NCBI GenBank assembly: GCA_038240295.1
Contig: JBBSDW010000001.1
Span: 37,674-101,673, forward strand
Length of the DNA stretch: 64,000 nucleotides
Reading direction: 5' to 3'
Source: JABDDM01 sp038240295
GTDB lineage: Bacteria; Bacteroidota; Ignavibacteria; Palsa-1295
The stretch's first letter is position 1. Each line of letters starts with the position of its first letter. This document shows, in pieces, positions 53,843-63,854 of this stretch. The notes under the pieces are model-generated. The model was given only the letters and a program-made list of their open reading frames with translations, searched no databases and was not told the DNA's origin. Made by a program: the position numbers and the translations under genes.

Positions 53843-56800
53843 TTACTTATTGACCACGATCGTCCTCGATGAACTCGTGTTCGGGGTGCTCAAGCGAATC
53901 GTATAGGTACCGCTTGGAAGATCGACCGGATCAAATGTCGCGCGATATCCTCCAATATCATGCGGCTCATTCTTCATGATCGTCTGGACATGCTGTCCAA
54001 GCAGATTGAATACTTCGATCGTGACCAGAGCATTCGGCGAGCGGATCTCATAACCAATTTGCGCAGCCTGCGAAGTCGGGTTCGGCGAGATCTGCGTGAT
54101 CTGACCATCGACAACTCCCGTACGGATGTAGTGACGAATGGTAGAATCGCCACAGAGATCCTGCGGGTTGAAGAACCCCGGAATATGCATTGTCGCGATA
54201 TAGCAAAGCGGCAACGAATCCTGTCCGAGGAATTGCCCGCCCGAAATATCGATCGAACTCTGCAGATCCTTCGCAACCATCAACTGGAAGTGAAGCGTCG
54301 CGAGAACGTCTGTGTTATCAAGCGGACGGCCACCCATAGCTCGAATGGTTATCGTCTCGAGGCCATTATTATCCGTGATCGGGCTGACACCAACGAAGGA
54401 ATAGCCAGGTGCAAGATCGACGTTACTCAATGGGCTCAGCTGCAACAGATCCTGCCGGTAGCTGACCTTGAAGGTATAACCGAACGCAGCCGCGTTCGTC
54501 GGAAGCATGTGCGAAATGCGAATCGGCACATCGAAGAATTTTCCGGTCTGAACCGTGTACGGCTGCGCGTTGGTGGTTAAGGCAGTAAGCGTATCGCTCA
54601 ATGCATCACCGGTCCCGTTCAGGAAGCGATCGGTCGTCCAGGAAGAACCGGCAGAAGCAACAGTGTCCCAGGTATATTCAATGATCGCCGACGAGAACTG
54701 CACAAGTGACGGATGATAGATCACGTGATACTGTGCGGTGTCGCCTGGCATCATTGTGCGGCCATCGATGATCGACTGCGAACCATCGCCGAAGCTAAAT
54801 TCCCCTGCGTCAGGATGTGTACCTGCGCCAAGAATATCGACACGGCGAAGAATGACATTCCTCGTACCGGTATTCGTTGCGACCGTCACGCCTTCGTTTT
54901 GCTGGCAGGTGTAGGTCGTCGGGAAATCCTGACCTGTGGCCTGGACGTTGACCAGATCTGCGCTCATCGCCATATTGACAATCCTCTTGTTGACGCAGTT
55001 CGTAGCGCCGTTGAGCGTGATCGACGCATTGATGGTGCCGCTCTGCGTCAGCGTACCAGTCACCGAAACGACAACCGGAGCATTCGGAACGAGCACATCG
55101 CCGACATTGATGCCCGAAACAACGAACGCAGGATCGCTGACGCTAACCTGGGTGATCGTGAGTGGTGCATCGCCTGGATCGGTAACCGTGAACGTCTTCG
55201 TGACCGGGGTATTCAGTGGTGCGAGGCCGAAGTTGATCGACGTTTGATCGACAGCAATATCGGCATGAACGATCGTAGCACTAAGATCGACGTAAGGATT
55301 CGTATTCGATTTATTGAATGCGATCAATTTCGCAGTGCGGGGTGCATATCCCTTCGTCAGGTTCGGCGTGAAGAGCACATCAACCCATACGCTATCGCCC
55401 GGCTGCTTGAAATCAACCGAGAAATTACCAAGCGGTGTATAGCCCGCCTGATTACGCAGCAAGGTAAATTCATCCTTGTCCTGACCCTGAATCACGACAG
55501 AGTCGACGTATTCGATCGCGGTGTTATTATTATAAAGCCACATACGAATCGTGTCCGGCGCATCGCATACTGCAGGGAATGCCTGCTTGATACGGTCCCA
55601 CTGTACGCCAGGCTGAACGCCACGTCCGAGCAGGATCGAGAAATCGCGATCGTGATGCGCAAAGAGTGACGGCAGATTGGTACCCCAATCCTGATTCGTC
55701 GAATCGCCGCCAACGTGGTGCGCAGTGTAGCAGAAGTTCAGCTGTACCGACTGCCCTGGCTGAAGCGTCAGCGGAAGTTTCGCATCGTCGTTGAAGGTAA
55801 AGTCCGTGGTATTGTGAAGCAACCACTGCTTGGTCAGGAGAAGTGGCGCATCGCCCGTGTTCGTTACAGTCACGTCCTTGCACTTCGTTTGTCCGACGAG
55901 CAAGGTTCCGAAATCCGCATCCTGTGCAACGATGATCGGTGTTACGCCAGAGCCCGAAACCGGTACGGTATCTGCGATACAATCGGCGATGAAGAGCAGG
56001 CTGTCGAATCGTACAGATCCCGTATCGATCGGCGAATAGCAGACGTTTACGACCAGCGAATCGCCGCCTTTAAGCGTCGCTGGCAGTGCTGGCGTTGCTG
56101 CAGAAACGGTGAACGCTCCACGGTTCACTTCGAAGGCAGTGCCGCCGATGGTTATCGGCTGCGAATTCTTCGAACCGATATTGCGGAAGACGATCCGTTG
56201 GCAGGAATCTGCCGAGACGAGCGTCTTCAGCATATCGGCACGCGACGGCGTTACACTGATCTTCGGTGCGCTGTACGAGAACTCAAAGACGGTATCATTG
56301 CCTGCGCGGTCGATCGCATAAATGGCCGCATAAGCATCTGCCAGCGGGTTGATGACCTCGACGCGGAATTGCACCTTCGGGTCACCGGCGACAAATACTG
56401 GTTCGGTCGGATTGAGGCGCATATTCACGCTCACTCTACCTGGCCGAGCATAAACGCCGGCGGGATCTTCGAGCAGGACGACATCTGCAAGTCCGTCGTC
56501 GTTAGGCAGCGAATCGGTCACCGTAACATCCCACGAAGCGCAGCCAGGTGTGGAGCGCATTTTCGGTGGGTTGTTCTCGTCGTGTGCGCCATAAGCCTGC
56601 CCGCAAGGAGCAGCATAGCCCCAGCCGTCTTTGTACTGGCCTTCTGTGCGGCCATAGCTGTAAACGACAAACGGGGTATTCGCATTGAGCGCATAGTCCC
56701 CGGCCGACAAGCGATAGCGAAGTGCAGTCCACTCCGGATGGTTCGGAATCTTGAATTGCCCGACCGTCGACCTGCTCGTCAATTTTGTCGGAGCGGCGCC

Positions 56801-58198
56801 ATTGAAACTCACCATCAATGTATTGATCGAATCGGTATACGTGATCACGTTGACGAACTGCGCATTCTTGTAATTACTCTGCGCCGGAATCTTCCAGACA
56901 GCATTTTTCCGCCATCTGCTGGGCGGGACAACGTTCATCTCGTTCGGACAGGTATACGTCGTTTCATCCTGCGGGTTTACCCCTTTGCCCTTTCCTGCTT
57001 TAGAGCCGGGATCGGAATCATGCTGACCCTGAAAGTAATCGTACATGACGACGTAGATCTTCTTGCCGTTCGTGCTCACGATATCGACGGGGTCGATAAC
57101 GTTATTGAAGGCGGCAATCGGATTCTGGTAGGCAGAAAGCTGTAAGTTATATGGGGAGATATTTCCGCCCACCCACATATCAACTCCACCGCTCGATTGA
57201 TCGGTGTAGATTCGGTACATCTCGCCAGTCCCATTGACCAGCAACCGAGCAACCGATGGAGGGGCGACAAAGGGCGCCGACGGGTACTCGACTTCCCAAT
57301 CTTCGACCGGCGTCATTTGCTCGATCATGAGATCGCGAACATCGTTGTCAAGTGAATGCCAAAGGCCGGAGGGATCGCCGAGCAGTGCACGCTCATGACC
57401 ACCAAGCACGGCAATCGGCTTGTCGGAAGTTACGATAGATCCAGAAATATCATAGGAAGGGTCGACCGAAAATGAGCGAACCCAAAAGACCTGCCCGCGG
57501 CGAAGCGTGACCGACGCTGTATGCGGAATGCCGGTCGCTCCTTTGCCAGAATTTACGCCAACGACACCGGCATAGGTAGTCGATGCGGGCGTATAATTGA
57601 TGGTCGTGCCTTCATAGGGAGCAATGACCATGAATTCCGAGCTGGAAGAATCACGATTGATGAAGCCAGGGTTACTCTGGATCGGATTATCGAACCAACT
57701 CGCGATAACATATTTTTTGCCAAGCGCAGGTGTCGGGATAGCCTGGAGCAATCCACCGGTAGCCGAACCTTGAGAGTAGCACTGCACGCTGATCGGAAAC
57801 TTGGCCTTGATGTGCGCTGCTTTGAATTCTGACAATTCGCCAGGCCGGGTTGGACGCATGTGCTGGCGATCGAGTGCGACCTGAGCGCAGCGTCCCTTTT
57901 GGAGCTGCACCGTCGATCCACTGGTTTCGACGCCATTGTCGTCGAAATAATTGATCGTAACAACATTGTTATCCGCTTCGGAGCCGAGCAGCACCCAATA
58001 GGATTCGGTCACACCACTGAAATAGGAGGAGTGGATGATCCCAGGCATGTAGCCGATGAAAAAATCGCGGCCATCGGACTGGATCCCATTGCCTTGAGCG
58101 CGCGACTCCGAGAAGCCACACACAATTGCAAGCATCAGTACCGCAGCAATCACGCTATGATTGCGCGACGCACGAGAAAATCTCAAAAGTGATTTCAT
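53843..58198 (-). CDS. Secreted IgGFc-binding-type protein with type IX sorting domain
   Basis: 1,451 residues from the ATG at 58198 (MKSLLRFSRASRNHSV...SRAQ, signal peptide). The longer reading to 58390 is not protein-like. Residues about 40-330 resemble the IgGFc-binding N-terminal domain (GRDFFIGYMPGI, VVTINYFDDNGVETSG, ISGSIVTSDKPIAVLGGHER). The middle consists of choice-of-anchor-D-like repeats. The C-terminus (ISPNPTSQAAQIGYEI, then SGTYTIRLSTPNTSSS) is a sorting domain. Surface-exposed adhesin or matrix protein is likely. Confidence 0.88.
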   Translation of the reverse strand: MKSLLRFSRASRNHSVIAAVLMLAIVCGFSESRAQGNGIQSDGRDFFIGYMPGIIHSSYFSGVTESYWVLLGSEADNNVVTINYFDDNGVETSGSTVQLQKGRCAQVALDRQHMRPTRPGELSEFKAAHIKAKFPISVQCYSQGSATGGLLQAIPTPALGKKYVIASWFDNPIQSNPGFINRDSSSSEFMVIAPYEGTTINYTPASTTYAGVVGVNSGKGATGIPHTASVTLRRGQVFWVRSFSVDPSYDISGSIVTSDKPIAVLGGHERALLGDPSGLWHSLDNDVRDLMIEQMTPVEDWEVEYPSAPFVAPPSVARLLVNGTGEMYRIYTDQSSGGVDMWVGGNISPYNLQLSAYQNPIAAFNNVIDPVDIVSTNGKKIYVVMYDYFQGQHDSDPGSKAGKGKGVNPQDETTYTCPNEMNVVPPSRWRKNAVWKIPAQSNYKNAQFVNVITYTDSINTLMVSFNGAAPTKLTSRSTVGQFKIPNHPEWTALRYRLSAGDYALNANTPFVVYSYGRTEGQYKDGWGYAAPCGQAYGAHDENNPPKMRSTPGCASWDVTVTDSLPNDDGLADVVLLEDPAGVYARPGRVSVNMRLNPTEPVFVAGDPKVQFRVEVINPLADAYAAIYAIDRAGNDTVFEFSYSAPKISVTPSRADMLKTLVSADSCQRIVFRNIGSKNSQPITIGGTAFEVNRGAFTVSAATPALPATLKGGDSLVVNVCYSPIDTGSVRFDSLLFIADCIADTVPVSGSGVTPIIVAQDADFGTLLVGQTKCKDVTVTNTGDAPLLLTKQWLLHNTTDFTFNDDAKLPLTLQPGQSVQLNFCYTAHHVGGDSTNQDWGTNLPSLFAHHDRDFSILLGRGVQPGVQWDRIKQAFPAVCDAPDTIRMWLYNNNTAIEYVDSVVIQGQDKDEFTLLRNQAGYTPLGNFSVDFKQPGDSVWVDVLFTPNLTKGYAPRTAKLIAFNKSNTNPYVDLSATIVHADIAVDQTSINFGLAPLNTPVTKTFTVTDPGDAPLTITQVSVSDPAFVVSGINVGDVLVPNAPVVVSVTGTLTQSGTINASITLNGATNCVNKRIVNMAMSADLVNVQATGQDFPTTYTCQQNEGVTVATNTGTRNVILRRVDILGAGTHPDAGEFSFGDGSQSIIDGRTMMPGDTAQYHVIYHPSLVQFSSAIIEYTWDTVASAGSSWTTDRFLNGTGDALSDTLTALTTNAQPYTVQTGKFFDVPIRISHMLPTNAAAFGYTFKVSYRQDLLQLSPLSNVDLAPGYSFVGVSPITDNNGLETITIRAMGGRPLDNTDVLATLHFQLMVAKDLQSSIDISGGQFLGQDSLPLCYIATMHIPGFFNPQDLCGDSTIRHYIRTGVVDGQITQISPNPTSQAAQIGYEIRSPNALVTIEVFNLLGQHVQTIMKNEPHDIGGYRATFDPVDLPSGTYTIRLSTPNTSSSRTIVVNK

Positions 58199-58397
58199 AG
58201 ACGTAACAAGCAGATAGGAATCTATCACACAACGGAAAATCTTACACACACACAACTTGAGTGAGTCGAGATACTGAAGTAACGGCGACGCACATAACAT
58301 TGACGGCAGTCGGGCCGCGCCGGATGGATTTGGCCCTCTATCTGCAATGTATGAATGCAAAAATAAGTTCATATCATACAACGCTAACAATTCATCA

Positions 58398-59732
58398 ATG
58401 AAGAGGAAATTCCTGCTCGGTTCGCCGGTTTTTATAGCCTTTATGATCCTGCTCTTTGTTTCAACAAGAGCGAGTGCTCAGGATTATCACTGGCAAAAGA
58501 CGCTTGATCATGTTACTCCTTGCGTAGCGCTTAACCCGCTTGCTCATGGGCGGGTGGTCTTTACTGCAACTCCGGACACGACCGGCATCTATCGCTCCGA
58601 TGATGGCGGAATGACGTGGCAATCATTTGTAGCAGGACTCGATCCCTTCAATAGCGTCTCGATTAGCCAGTTTCTTTGCGTGCCTACCGATACCAACGTC
58701 GTAATAGCAGTTGGAAAAACAACGCTCTATCGCTCAACAGACGGTGGCCATACCTGGTCGGTGAGCCTTGATCCGGGCGGAATTGACGGCGAGGATCTCG
58801 CTTACAACGCTCCGGCCGACGCACTTTATTACGGTCAGAATTTTCAAGGACCGACCTGGCGGTCGCTCGATCATGGACTCAGCTGGAAGGTTACCGGCGC
58901 CGCAGATACAGCGGTTGGCCTATGCACACTCTCGGTTTCGCCCGACGCGGCACGAATCCTTTTGGCAGGCTCGGGAAATGGTGTGATAGCAAAATCGACG
59001 AATGAGGGCGCCGATTGGTCGGTAGCGTATCCGGCAGAACGAGACCCGAATTCAGTCGATCAGCCGGAGGTTCCCAAGATCGTTTTCACCAACGATGCCC
59101 CGGCGACGGCGGTCGCTACGCGGTGGCATTCGCTCAATAACTCGATTGTAGAGACGACAAATTATGGCAGCACCTGGAGAGCCCTCGCTTCACCCGAATA
59201 TCACGTTTGGGCACTTGAAGTCGATCAGCGAAGCGTGATTCTCAATACCCCGCAACGGCTTTGGACCGGGTTATTCCTGCAAGGTAAAGACGATACGACT
59301 GCCGGTGGAATGGTCGAAGTAACTCGTGATGGGGGACAAAGCTGGCACTCGACAAACTTCCCAAAAGCTGCAGGAGTCCACAACGTATTCATGCTGAAGC
59401 ACGACACCTCGAGCGGGATCCTGATCGCTGCAACCGAGCGCGGTCTCTTCGTGGGACGAGTACCGGCAGGGGTTGAGTCTAAGAATATATCAGAGCTAGC
59501 AATACACTTCCTGCAAAATCCTGCTCTTGATAAGCTGGAGTTATCATGGAACGGCAATCAGCGGGCGATCATCACGATCACCGATCTGCTGGGCCAAAAA
59601 ATATTCTCGGCGCGTTCGACGAACGGGCGTTTCGGTTATTCGCTGGCAGCACTTGCGGCTTCTACTTATTTTGTCGAAGTGCGGCTGGAAGATGGGCGTG
59701 TGCTTCGGGACAAATTTGTCAAGGCGCGATAG
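58398..59732 (+). CDS. Secreted sortilin/BNR-repeat propeller protein with sorting domain
   Basis: 444 residues from the ATG at 58398 (MKRKFLLGSPVFIAF, signal peptide). Several BNR/Asp-box motifs: YRSDDGGMTWQSF, YRSTDGGHTWSVS, KSTNEGADWSV and VTRDGGQSWHS, which build a photosynthesis-stability-factor/sortilin-like propeller. The C-terminal 85 residues, from LQNPALDKLELSW, are a type IX sorting domain. Ligand unknown. It shares a roughly 200-base divergent promoter region with the IgGFc-like gene and overlaps the end of murA by 14 bases, tail to tail. Confidence 0.88.
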   Translation: MKRKFLLGSPVFIAFMILLFVSTRASAQDYHWQKTLDHVTPCVALNPLAHGRVVFTATPDTTGIYRSDDGGMTWQSFVAGLDPFNSVSISQFLCVPTDTNVVIAVGKTTLYRSTDGGHTWSVSLDPGGIDGEDLAYNAPADALYYGQNFQGPTWRSLDHGLSWKVTGAADTAVGLCTLSVSPDAARILLAGSGNGVIAKSTNEGADWSVAYPAERDPNSVDQPEVPKIVFTNDAPATAVATRWHSLNNSIVETTNYGSTWRALASPEYHVWALEVDQRSVILNTPQRLWTGLFLQGKDDTTAGGMVEVTRDGGQSWHSTNFPKAAGVHNVFMLKHDTSSGILIAATERGLFVGRVPAGVESKNISELAIHFLQNPALDKLELSWNGNQRAIITITDLLGQKIFSARSTNGRFGYSLAALAASTYFVEVRLEDGRVLRDKFVKAR

Positions 59733-61050
59733 GATCATCGACGACGACGCGTTCGATATCGGCGCCCAAGCCCAGGAGCTTCTGCTGGATACGTTCGTAG
59801 CCCCGCTCGACGTGATGGATTCCCAGGATGGTGCTCTCGCCTTCTGCAAGTGCTGCTGCGATGAGATAGACGAATCCTGCGCGCAGATCGGGAATATTGA
59901 TCGTCGAACCTTTGAGCTTGGTTGGCCCGAGGATGACTGCCGAATGCGGATGCGTCATCGTCTTGAACCTGCATGGTGTTCCGCCGAGGCATGACTTATA
60001 GAGTTCGATGTGGGCGCCCATTTTGCGAAGCTCTTCGACGTAACCGAACCGGTTCTCATAAACTGTTTCGTGGACTACGGACATGCCCGTCGCCTGGGTC
60101 ATAAGCAACACCCAGGGTTGCTGCCAATCGGTCATGAATCCTGGATGCACATCGGTCTCGATGGCAAGTGGCTTGATCTTATCCTTGTACCAAAACCGGA
60201 TGCCTGCACCCGTCACATCGTAGTCGGCACCGACGCGTCTGATCGCATTCAAAAAGGTGATCATCGAAGATTGGTGCGCACCTTCTATATAGACGTCGCC
60301 TTTGGTCGCGATCGCAGCGCAGGCGAAACTTGCTGCCTCGATTCGGTCGGGTAATACTTTTTGCATCGCACCCTGCAATCGCTTGACGCCTTCAATGATG
60401 ATCCGGCGATTCGTTTCGATCGAGATGATGCATCCCATCTTCTGAAGAAATTTCATCAGCTCGATAATTTCAGGTTCGACTGCAGCATTTTCGATGATCG
60501 TCGTTCCTTCGGCGAGGGTGGCGGCCATGATGATATTTTCCGTCGCACCGACCGAGGGAAATGGCAGCATGATGCTTGTGCCTCTAAGCTTGTCGGCCTC
60601 GCACGCGAAGTAACCATCTTTATACGAGATCGTCGCGCCCATTGCTTCGAGCGCCGCGGTGTGGAAATTTACCGGTCGCTGACCGATCTTGTCGCCGCCC
60701 GGCATCGGTACGTATGCAGAGCCATTGCGATGAAGCAGCGGACCGATCATGAGGATTGGAATGCGGTTGAGTCCGGCAAATGCCTGCGGCACGATCGTCG
60801 TTTGGATCGTCGGGGTGTTGATCGTGAGTGTGCCGTTGGCTTCATCTTTGAGCATCACGTCGCTTCCGAGCGATCGTGCGATCGATGCAGTAATATCAAC
60901 CTCGCCAAGATGCACCGGCGCATTCGTAAACGTGCTCGGCGTATCGGCGAGCATGGATGCGACCATGAATTTCGAGATCAAATTCTTCGTGCCGCTTACG
61001 CGAACAGTGCCATGCAGCGGATGGCCGCCGCGTACTTTGAATGCATCCAT
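59719..61050 (-). CDS. murA: UDP-N-acetylglucosamine 1-carboxyvinyltransferase, Cys-to-Asp active site
   Basis: 443 residues, the normal length for MurA, first committed step of peptidoglycan synthesis (enolpyruvyl transfer to UDP-GlcNAc). Lys22-Asn23 (SGTKN) and DLRAGFVYLIAAALAEG with the second Arg are present. In the active-site loop PMPGGDKIGQRPVNFH the residue that is Cys115 in E. coli is Asp120. This change is known from M. tuberculosis and Chlamydia MurA and gives fosfomycin resistance with retained activity. Arg125 follows as expected. Confidence 0.94.
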   Translation of the reverse strand: MDAFKVRGGHPLHGTVRVSGTKNLISKFMVASMLADTPSTFTNAPVHLGEVDITASIARSLGSDVMLKDEANGTLTINTPTIQTTIVPQAFAGLNRIPILMIGPLLHRNGSAYVPMPGGDKIGQRPVNFHTAALEAMGATISYKDGYFACEADKLRGTSIMLPFPSVGATENIIMAATLAEGTTIIENAAVEPEIIELMKFLQKMGCIISIETNRRIIIEGVKRLQGAMQKVLPDRIEAASFACAAIATKGDVYIEGAHQSSMITFLNAIRRVGADYDVTGAGIRFWYKDKIKPLAIETDVHPGFMTDWQQPWVLLMTQATGMSVVHETVYENRFGYVEELRKMGAHIELYKSCLGGTPCRFKTMTHPHSAVILGPTKLKGSTINIPDLRAGFVYLIAAALAEGESTILGIHHVERGYERIQQKLLGLGADIERVVVDDPIAP

Positions 61051-61107
61051 CAGTTCATCCTCTCGTTTGATCGCATGGAAGGGATTGAGCGTATTGAAGG
61101 CACCATG

Positions 61108-62136
61108 TTATTTGATCGTTGCAAGCTCGAGCGTCGTTTTTTTCTCGACATTATAGAGCGAAAGCTTTTTGACGCCGTCAGCATTTTTCGAAACATACGC
61201 GATCAAGTTCTCTCGTGGCGCGATGCCGATCGCGATCGGTGTTGCCGTTAGGGGCAGCGCTTCCTTCGTCGCCGTTGTCTGAACAGCAATCGTGCCGTCA
61301 GCATGCTGCTGGAAACGATACTTTCCATTTGGCGAAAAATCGAGATGCGTGATGTCACCCGCTGGCTCGCTGGTGAGTGCGTTCGAGCCGACTGCTTCAT
61401 GCGCCATCTCTATGCTTCCCGATGCAGTGCGTTTTAGCAGGATCAACTCGTGATTGTCCGGACTCAGCAACGCTTCGGTGATCGACTCGCTTCCGTTCGG
61501 AGTCAGCAACAATTTACGCTCGGTTGTTTCTACATCAAAGAGCGAAAGCGATTGATCGGCTGGATCCTTCACGAGCAAATTGGAATGATCCCGCGACCAC
61601 GCCATCACCTGATAGTCCTTGTCATTCGGTAGATCGAGCTGCGAAATATTCTGGTTGTTGTCGTAGCGATAGCAATCGATCTTCGCGAGGTTCTCCTTGT
61701 TCTCGGTGTAGTAAATGAACTGCCCGTTATACGATGCTCCGATGATCGTACTCTTAACGCCAGGTCCCGACGGTGTAATGTCGAGCGCATCGCCCGTACC
61801 GTCGTCGGCTATGCGATAAATATGATAGTCAGAATCCGAAGGAGTGTTGCCTTTCATAAAAACGACATATCCCCTGCCAAGCATGTGCATCGCGCGAATA
61901 ACGGGTGCATCGGCAAACTTTGTGATCTGTTGCGGCGCGCCACCCTTGACGGATACACGGAAAATATTCGCGATGCCCGATTCGCTCGATAGATAATAGA
62001 CGAACTTCTCATCCTGCGAAAAGCTGATGTCATAGCCCGAGTTGGCGCCGACCGGCGGAAGTGCGGCCCAGAACTGTGCGGAAGCGATACGTGGCAGAAA
62101 GAAGATCGAAAAAACCAGGAAGCGCAAAGATCTCAC
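61108..62136 (-). CDS. Exported PD40/TolB-like beta-propeller protein
   Basis: About 342 residues. Signal peptide (VRSLRFLVFSIFFLPRIASA), then repeats of the WD40-like PD40 type: DISFSQDEKFVYYLSSES, QFIYYTENKENL, MAWSRDHSNLLV, ALLSPDNHELILL and LDFSPNGKYRF, five or six blades. Probably periplasmic. I chose the GTG at 62136, which overlaps the TGA of the preceding frame; TTG at 62142 is an alternative. The longer reading to 62319 would run through a repeat tract and is rejected. Confidence 0.8.
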   Translation of the reverse strand: MRSLRFLVFSIFFLPRIASAQFWAALPPVGANSGYDISFSQDEKFVYYLSSESGIANIFRVSVKGGAPQQITKFADAPVIRAMHMLGRGYVVFMKGNTPSDSDYHIYRIADDGTGDALDITPSGPGVKSTIIGASYNGQFIYYTENKENLAKIDCYRYDNNQNISQLDLPNDKDYQVMAWSRDHSNLLVKDPADQSLSLFDVETTERKLLLTPNGSESITEALLSPDNHELILLKRTASGSIEMAHEAVGSNALTSEPAGDITHLDFSPNGKYRFQQHADGTIAVQTTATKEALPLTATPIAIGIAPRENLIAYVSKNADGVKKLSLYNVEKKTTLELATIK

Positions 62137-62711
62137 AGGCAATTGCTTAGTTTGATGTGAACGTAGGTGCAACAGCGGGGCTGGGTGTCTGGTGTCGGGT
62201 GTCTGGTGTCGGGATGCCCACCAACCAAAACCGTGTGGAGGGAAGCGCTGCTTACCTCTCTCTCTTCGGAAGCGCGGATCTCGCGAATGCGTTCGAGCAG
62301 TTCGTCGAAGTAATCCCAACCGCCAGGATTCTTGAGCCGCTCGTCGTCCATCACGAATCCTTTAACGAGATACTCTCGCAGATTGGTGGTGGCCCACTGT
62401 CGAAACTGTGTACCGCGAGGTGAACGAATACGGTAGCCGATAGCAAGGATGAGGTCGAGGTTGTAATACGTTATCGTCCGTTTGACCTCGCGAACCCCTT
62501 CAAGTTGAACTCTCAAGGATTCCTTGACAGTTGCTTCCGGTGTCAACTCGCCCTCCTCGAACACGTTGATTACATGAAGCGAGACGTTTTGCTTCGTCGT
62601 CTGGAAAAGCTCTGCGATCTCAAGCTGAGTTAGCCAGATCGTCTCACCTTCTGCTCGAAGCTGAAGCCGTGTCAGGCCGTCCTGGGAAGTATAGAGGATG
62701 AGCTCGTTCAT
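62133..62711 (-). pseudogene. RhuM-like protein, C-terminally truncated at a repeat
   Basis: 192 codons. The first ~155 are a normal RhuM N-terminus: ETIWLTQLEIAELFQTTKQN (helix-turn-helix), NVSLHVINVFEEGEL, TITYYNLDLILAIGYRI, REYLVKGFVMDDERLKNP. Full RhuM is about 330 residues; here the homology stops at IREIRASEERE and the frame then runs through the GTGTCGGG-type repeat (GGHPDTRHPTPDTQP) to a stop. The C-terminal half is missing from the window. Confidence 0.75.
62181..62213. repeat. Second copy of the GTGTCGGG-type repeat
   Basis: ctgggtgtctggtgtcgggtgtctggtgtcggg, the same octamer family as 19523-19623, placed exactly where the RhuM homology ends. Confidence 0.85.
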
Positions 62712-63102
62712 TCGTTGACTGCGTACTTTGTGCGCTGCTGGCTATGCTCCCACTCTAACCGCTATCCAACCCTCAGTAGGTGAAGTTTGTGGCCCTGCAG
62801 GTGGAAAGAAGATTATTGAATCGCAAGTGGATAACCTTCCGGGCTTGGAGAATAGTTGTCTGAACCTTGATTTTATGAGATTCTAGGGATTAATCGGATT
62901 GGGAGAAGTGTGGCTGAGGAGAAATTTTGCGGTAATTCTCACAGTTGAGTGTGAACATTTTTTAGATTTTTTTTCGCTTTTTAATCAATCGAGGGAACAA
63001 TCTTTCATTGCTTTTATGTTCTATTCTCCGACTGACCTTATTAGGTGCGGGCGACGAATGCCTTTTTGATCCGGTTGCCCATGTCCCACATCCCATTTTT
63101 TT
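62712..63102. other. Non-coding gap
   Basis: About 390 bases; the second half is AT-rich with T-runs (near 62960) and probably carries the promoters of the RhuM and replication-like genes, which diverge. No ORF or RNA gene is convincing. Confidence 0.5.
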
Positions 63103-63711
63103 ATGGCAAACTATCGCCAGATCAGTACTCGGTTATGGGGAAACGATGACATCCAAAGCATCTCCCTTCATAGCACACACATCTTTATTTATTTCATTAC
63201 GTGCACACACCGCAACGAGTCCGGTTTATTTCCGATCACGTTCCGGACGATCATGCATGAGACCAAGATCAGCGAGGAAGCTCTCAACGCGTCACTCCAG
63301 GAGCTTGCCGAGGTTAATCTATGTCACTATGATCGCGACACGAAAGAATGCCTGATCGTCTCCGCGATGGCGTGGGCTACCTACAAAAATGCGCACGTCT
63401 ACGCCTCCATCGTCCGATCGGTATTACAAGCAAAGAGCAAGCGGCTGCAGCGCATCCTTTTGGAACGTCATGCTGAGTCGCAAATAATCGAACTCTTGCG
63501 TCCATTAGTGGAAGCACTTAGCGTTGAAATTCCCGAAGCGAAGGATCGTCAAGAAGTCTCGGTTAGTACAGAGCCTATACAGCGTCCCCACTCTGTCCAG
63601 ACAGAGTCTATAGAATTAGATTTAGCATTAGCATCTTCTTTAAATAATAGATCTGAACTCCGCATTCATCGTTGGTGCGATGAATGCTCCGTTCAGGATG
63701 ACAGGCTTTGA
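63103..63711 (+). CDS. Replication-organiser-like protein, C-terminus replaced by a repeat
   Basis: 202 codons. The N-terminal MANYRQISTRLWGNDDIQSI, IYFITCTHRNESGLFPITF and ALNASLQELAEVNL resemble the winged-helix N-terminal domain of phage replication/DnaD-like and Lin1244-type proteins. The second half is helical and Gln/Glu-rich. The last 18 codons (from 63657, RIHRWCDECSVQDDRL) are encoded by a dispersed repeat and are not original protein. The gene may still be expressed but probably lost its C-terminus. Probably of phage or plasmid origin. Confidence 0.6.
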   Translation: MANYRQISTRLWGNDDIQSISLHSTHIFIYFITCTHRNESGLFPITFRTIMHETKISEEALNASLQELAEVNLCHYDRDTKECLIVSAMAWATYKNAHVYASIVRSVLQAKSKRLQRILLERHAESQIIELLRPLVEALSVEIPEAKDRQEVSVSTEPIQRPHSVQTESIELDLALASSLNNRSELRIHRWCDECSVQDDRL

Positions 63712-63787
63712 AGTGTCGTCCTGGCGCGAAAGTTTTAGACCATGTCATCCTGAACGAGCTTTAGTGAAGTGAAGGATCTCATGGAAT
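63657..63787. repeat. 131-base dispersed repeat, copy 1
   Basis: Starts actccgcattcatcg and ends ggatctcatggaat. Only a few bases differ from copy 2. Contains catcctgaacgagctttag, a word of a type that is dispersed in many genomes. Confidence 0.9.
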
Positions 63788-63834
63788 CTCTCAGGCGAAG
63801 GGACCCCTCGACTGCATGGAATGAATACACTAAC

Positions 63835-63854
63835 ATTCCATGAGATCCTTCACT
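63835..63854 (-). repeat. Short inverted copy of the repeat end
   Basis: attccatgagatccttcact is the reverse complement of 63768-63787, so copy 1 can form a hairpin with it. Confidence 0.85.

Noticed and set aside
58199..58390. Extended N-terminus of the IgGFc-type protein
   Set aside because: The extra 64 residues are not protein-like and a good signal peptide begins at 58198.
61108..62319. 403-codon version of the PD40 protein
   Set aside because: The first 61 codons run through the repeat tract and RhuM tail; the signal peptide starts only at the GTG/TTG near 62136-62142.
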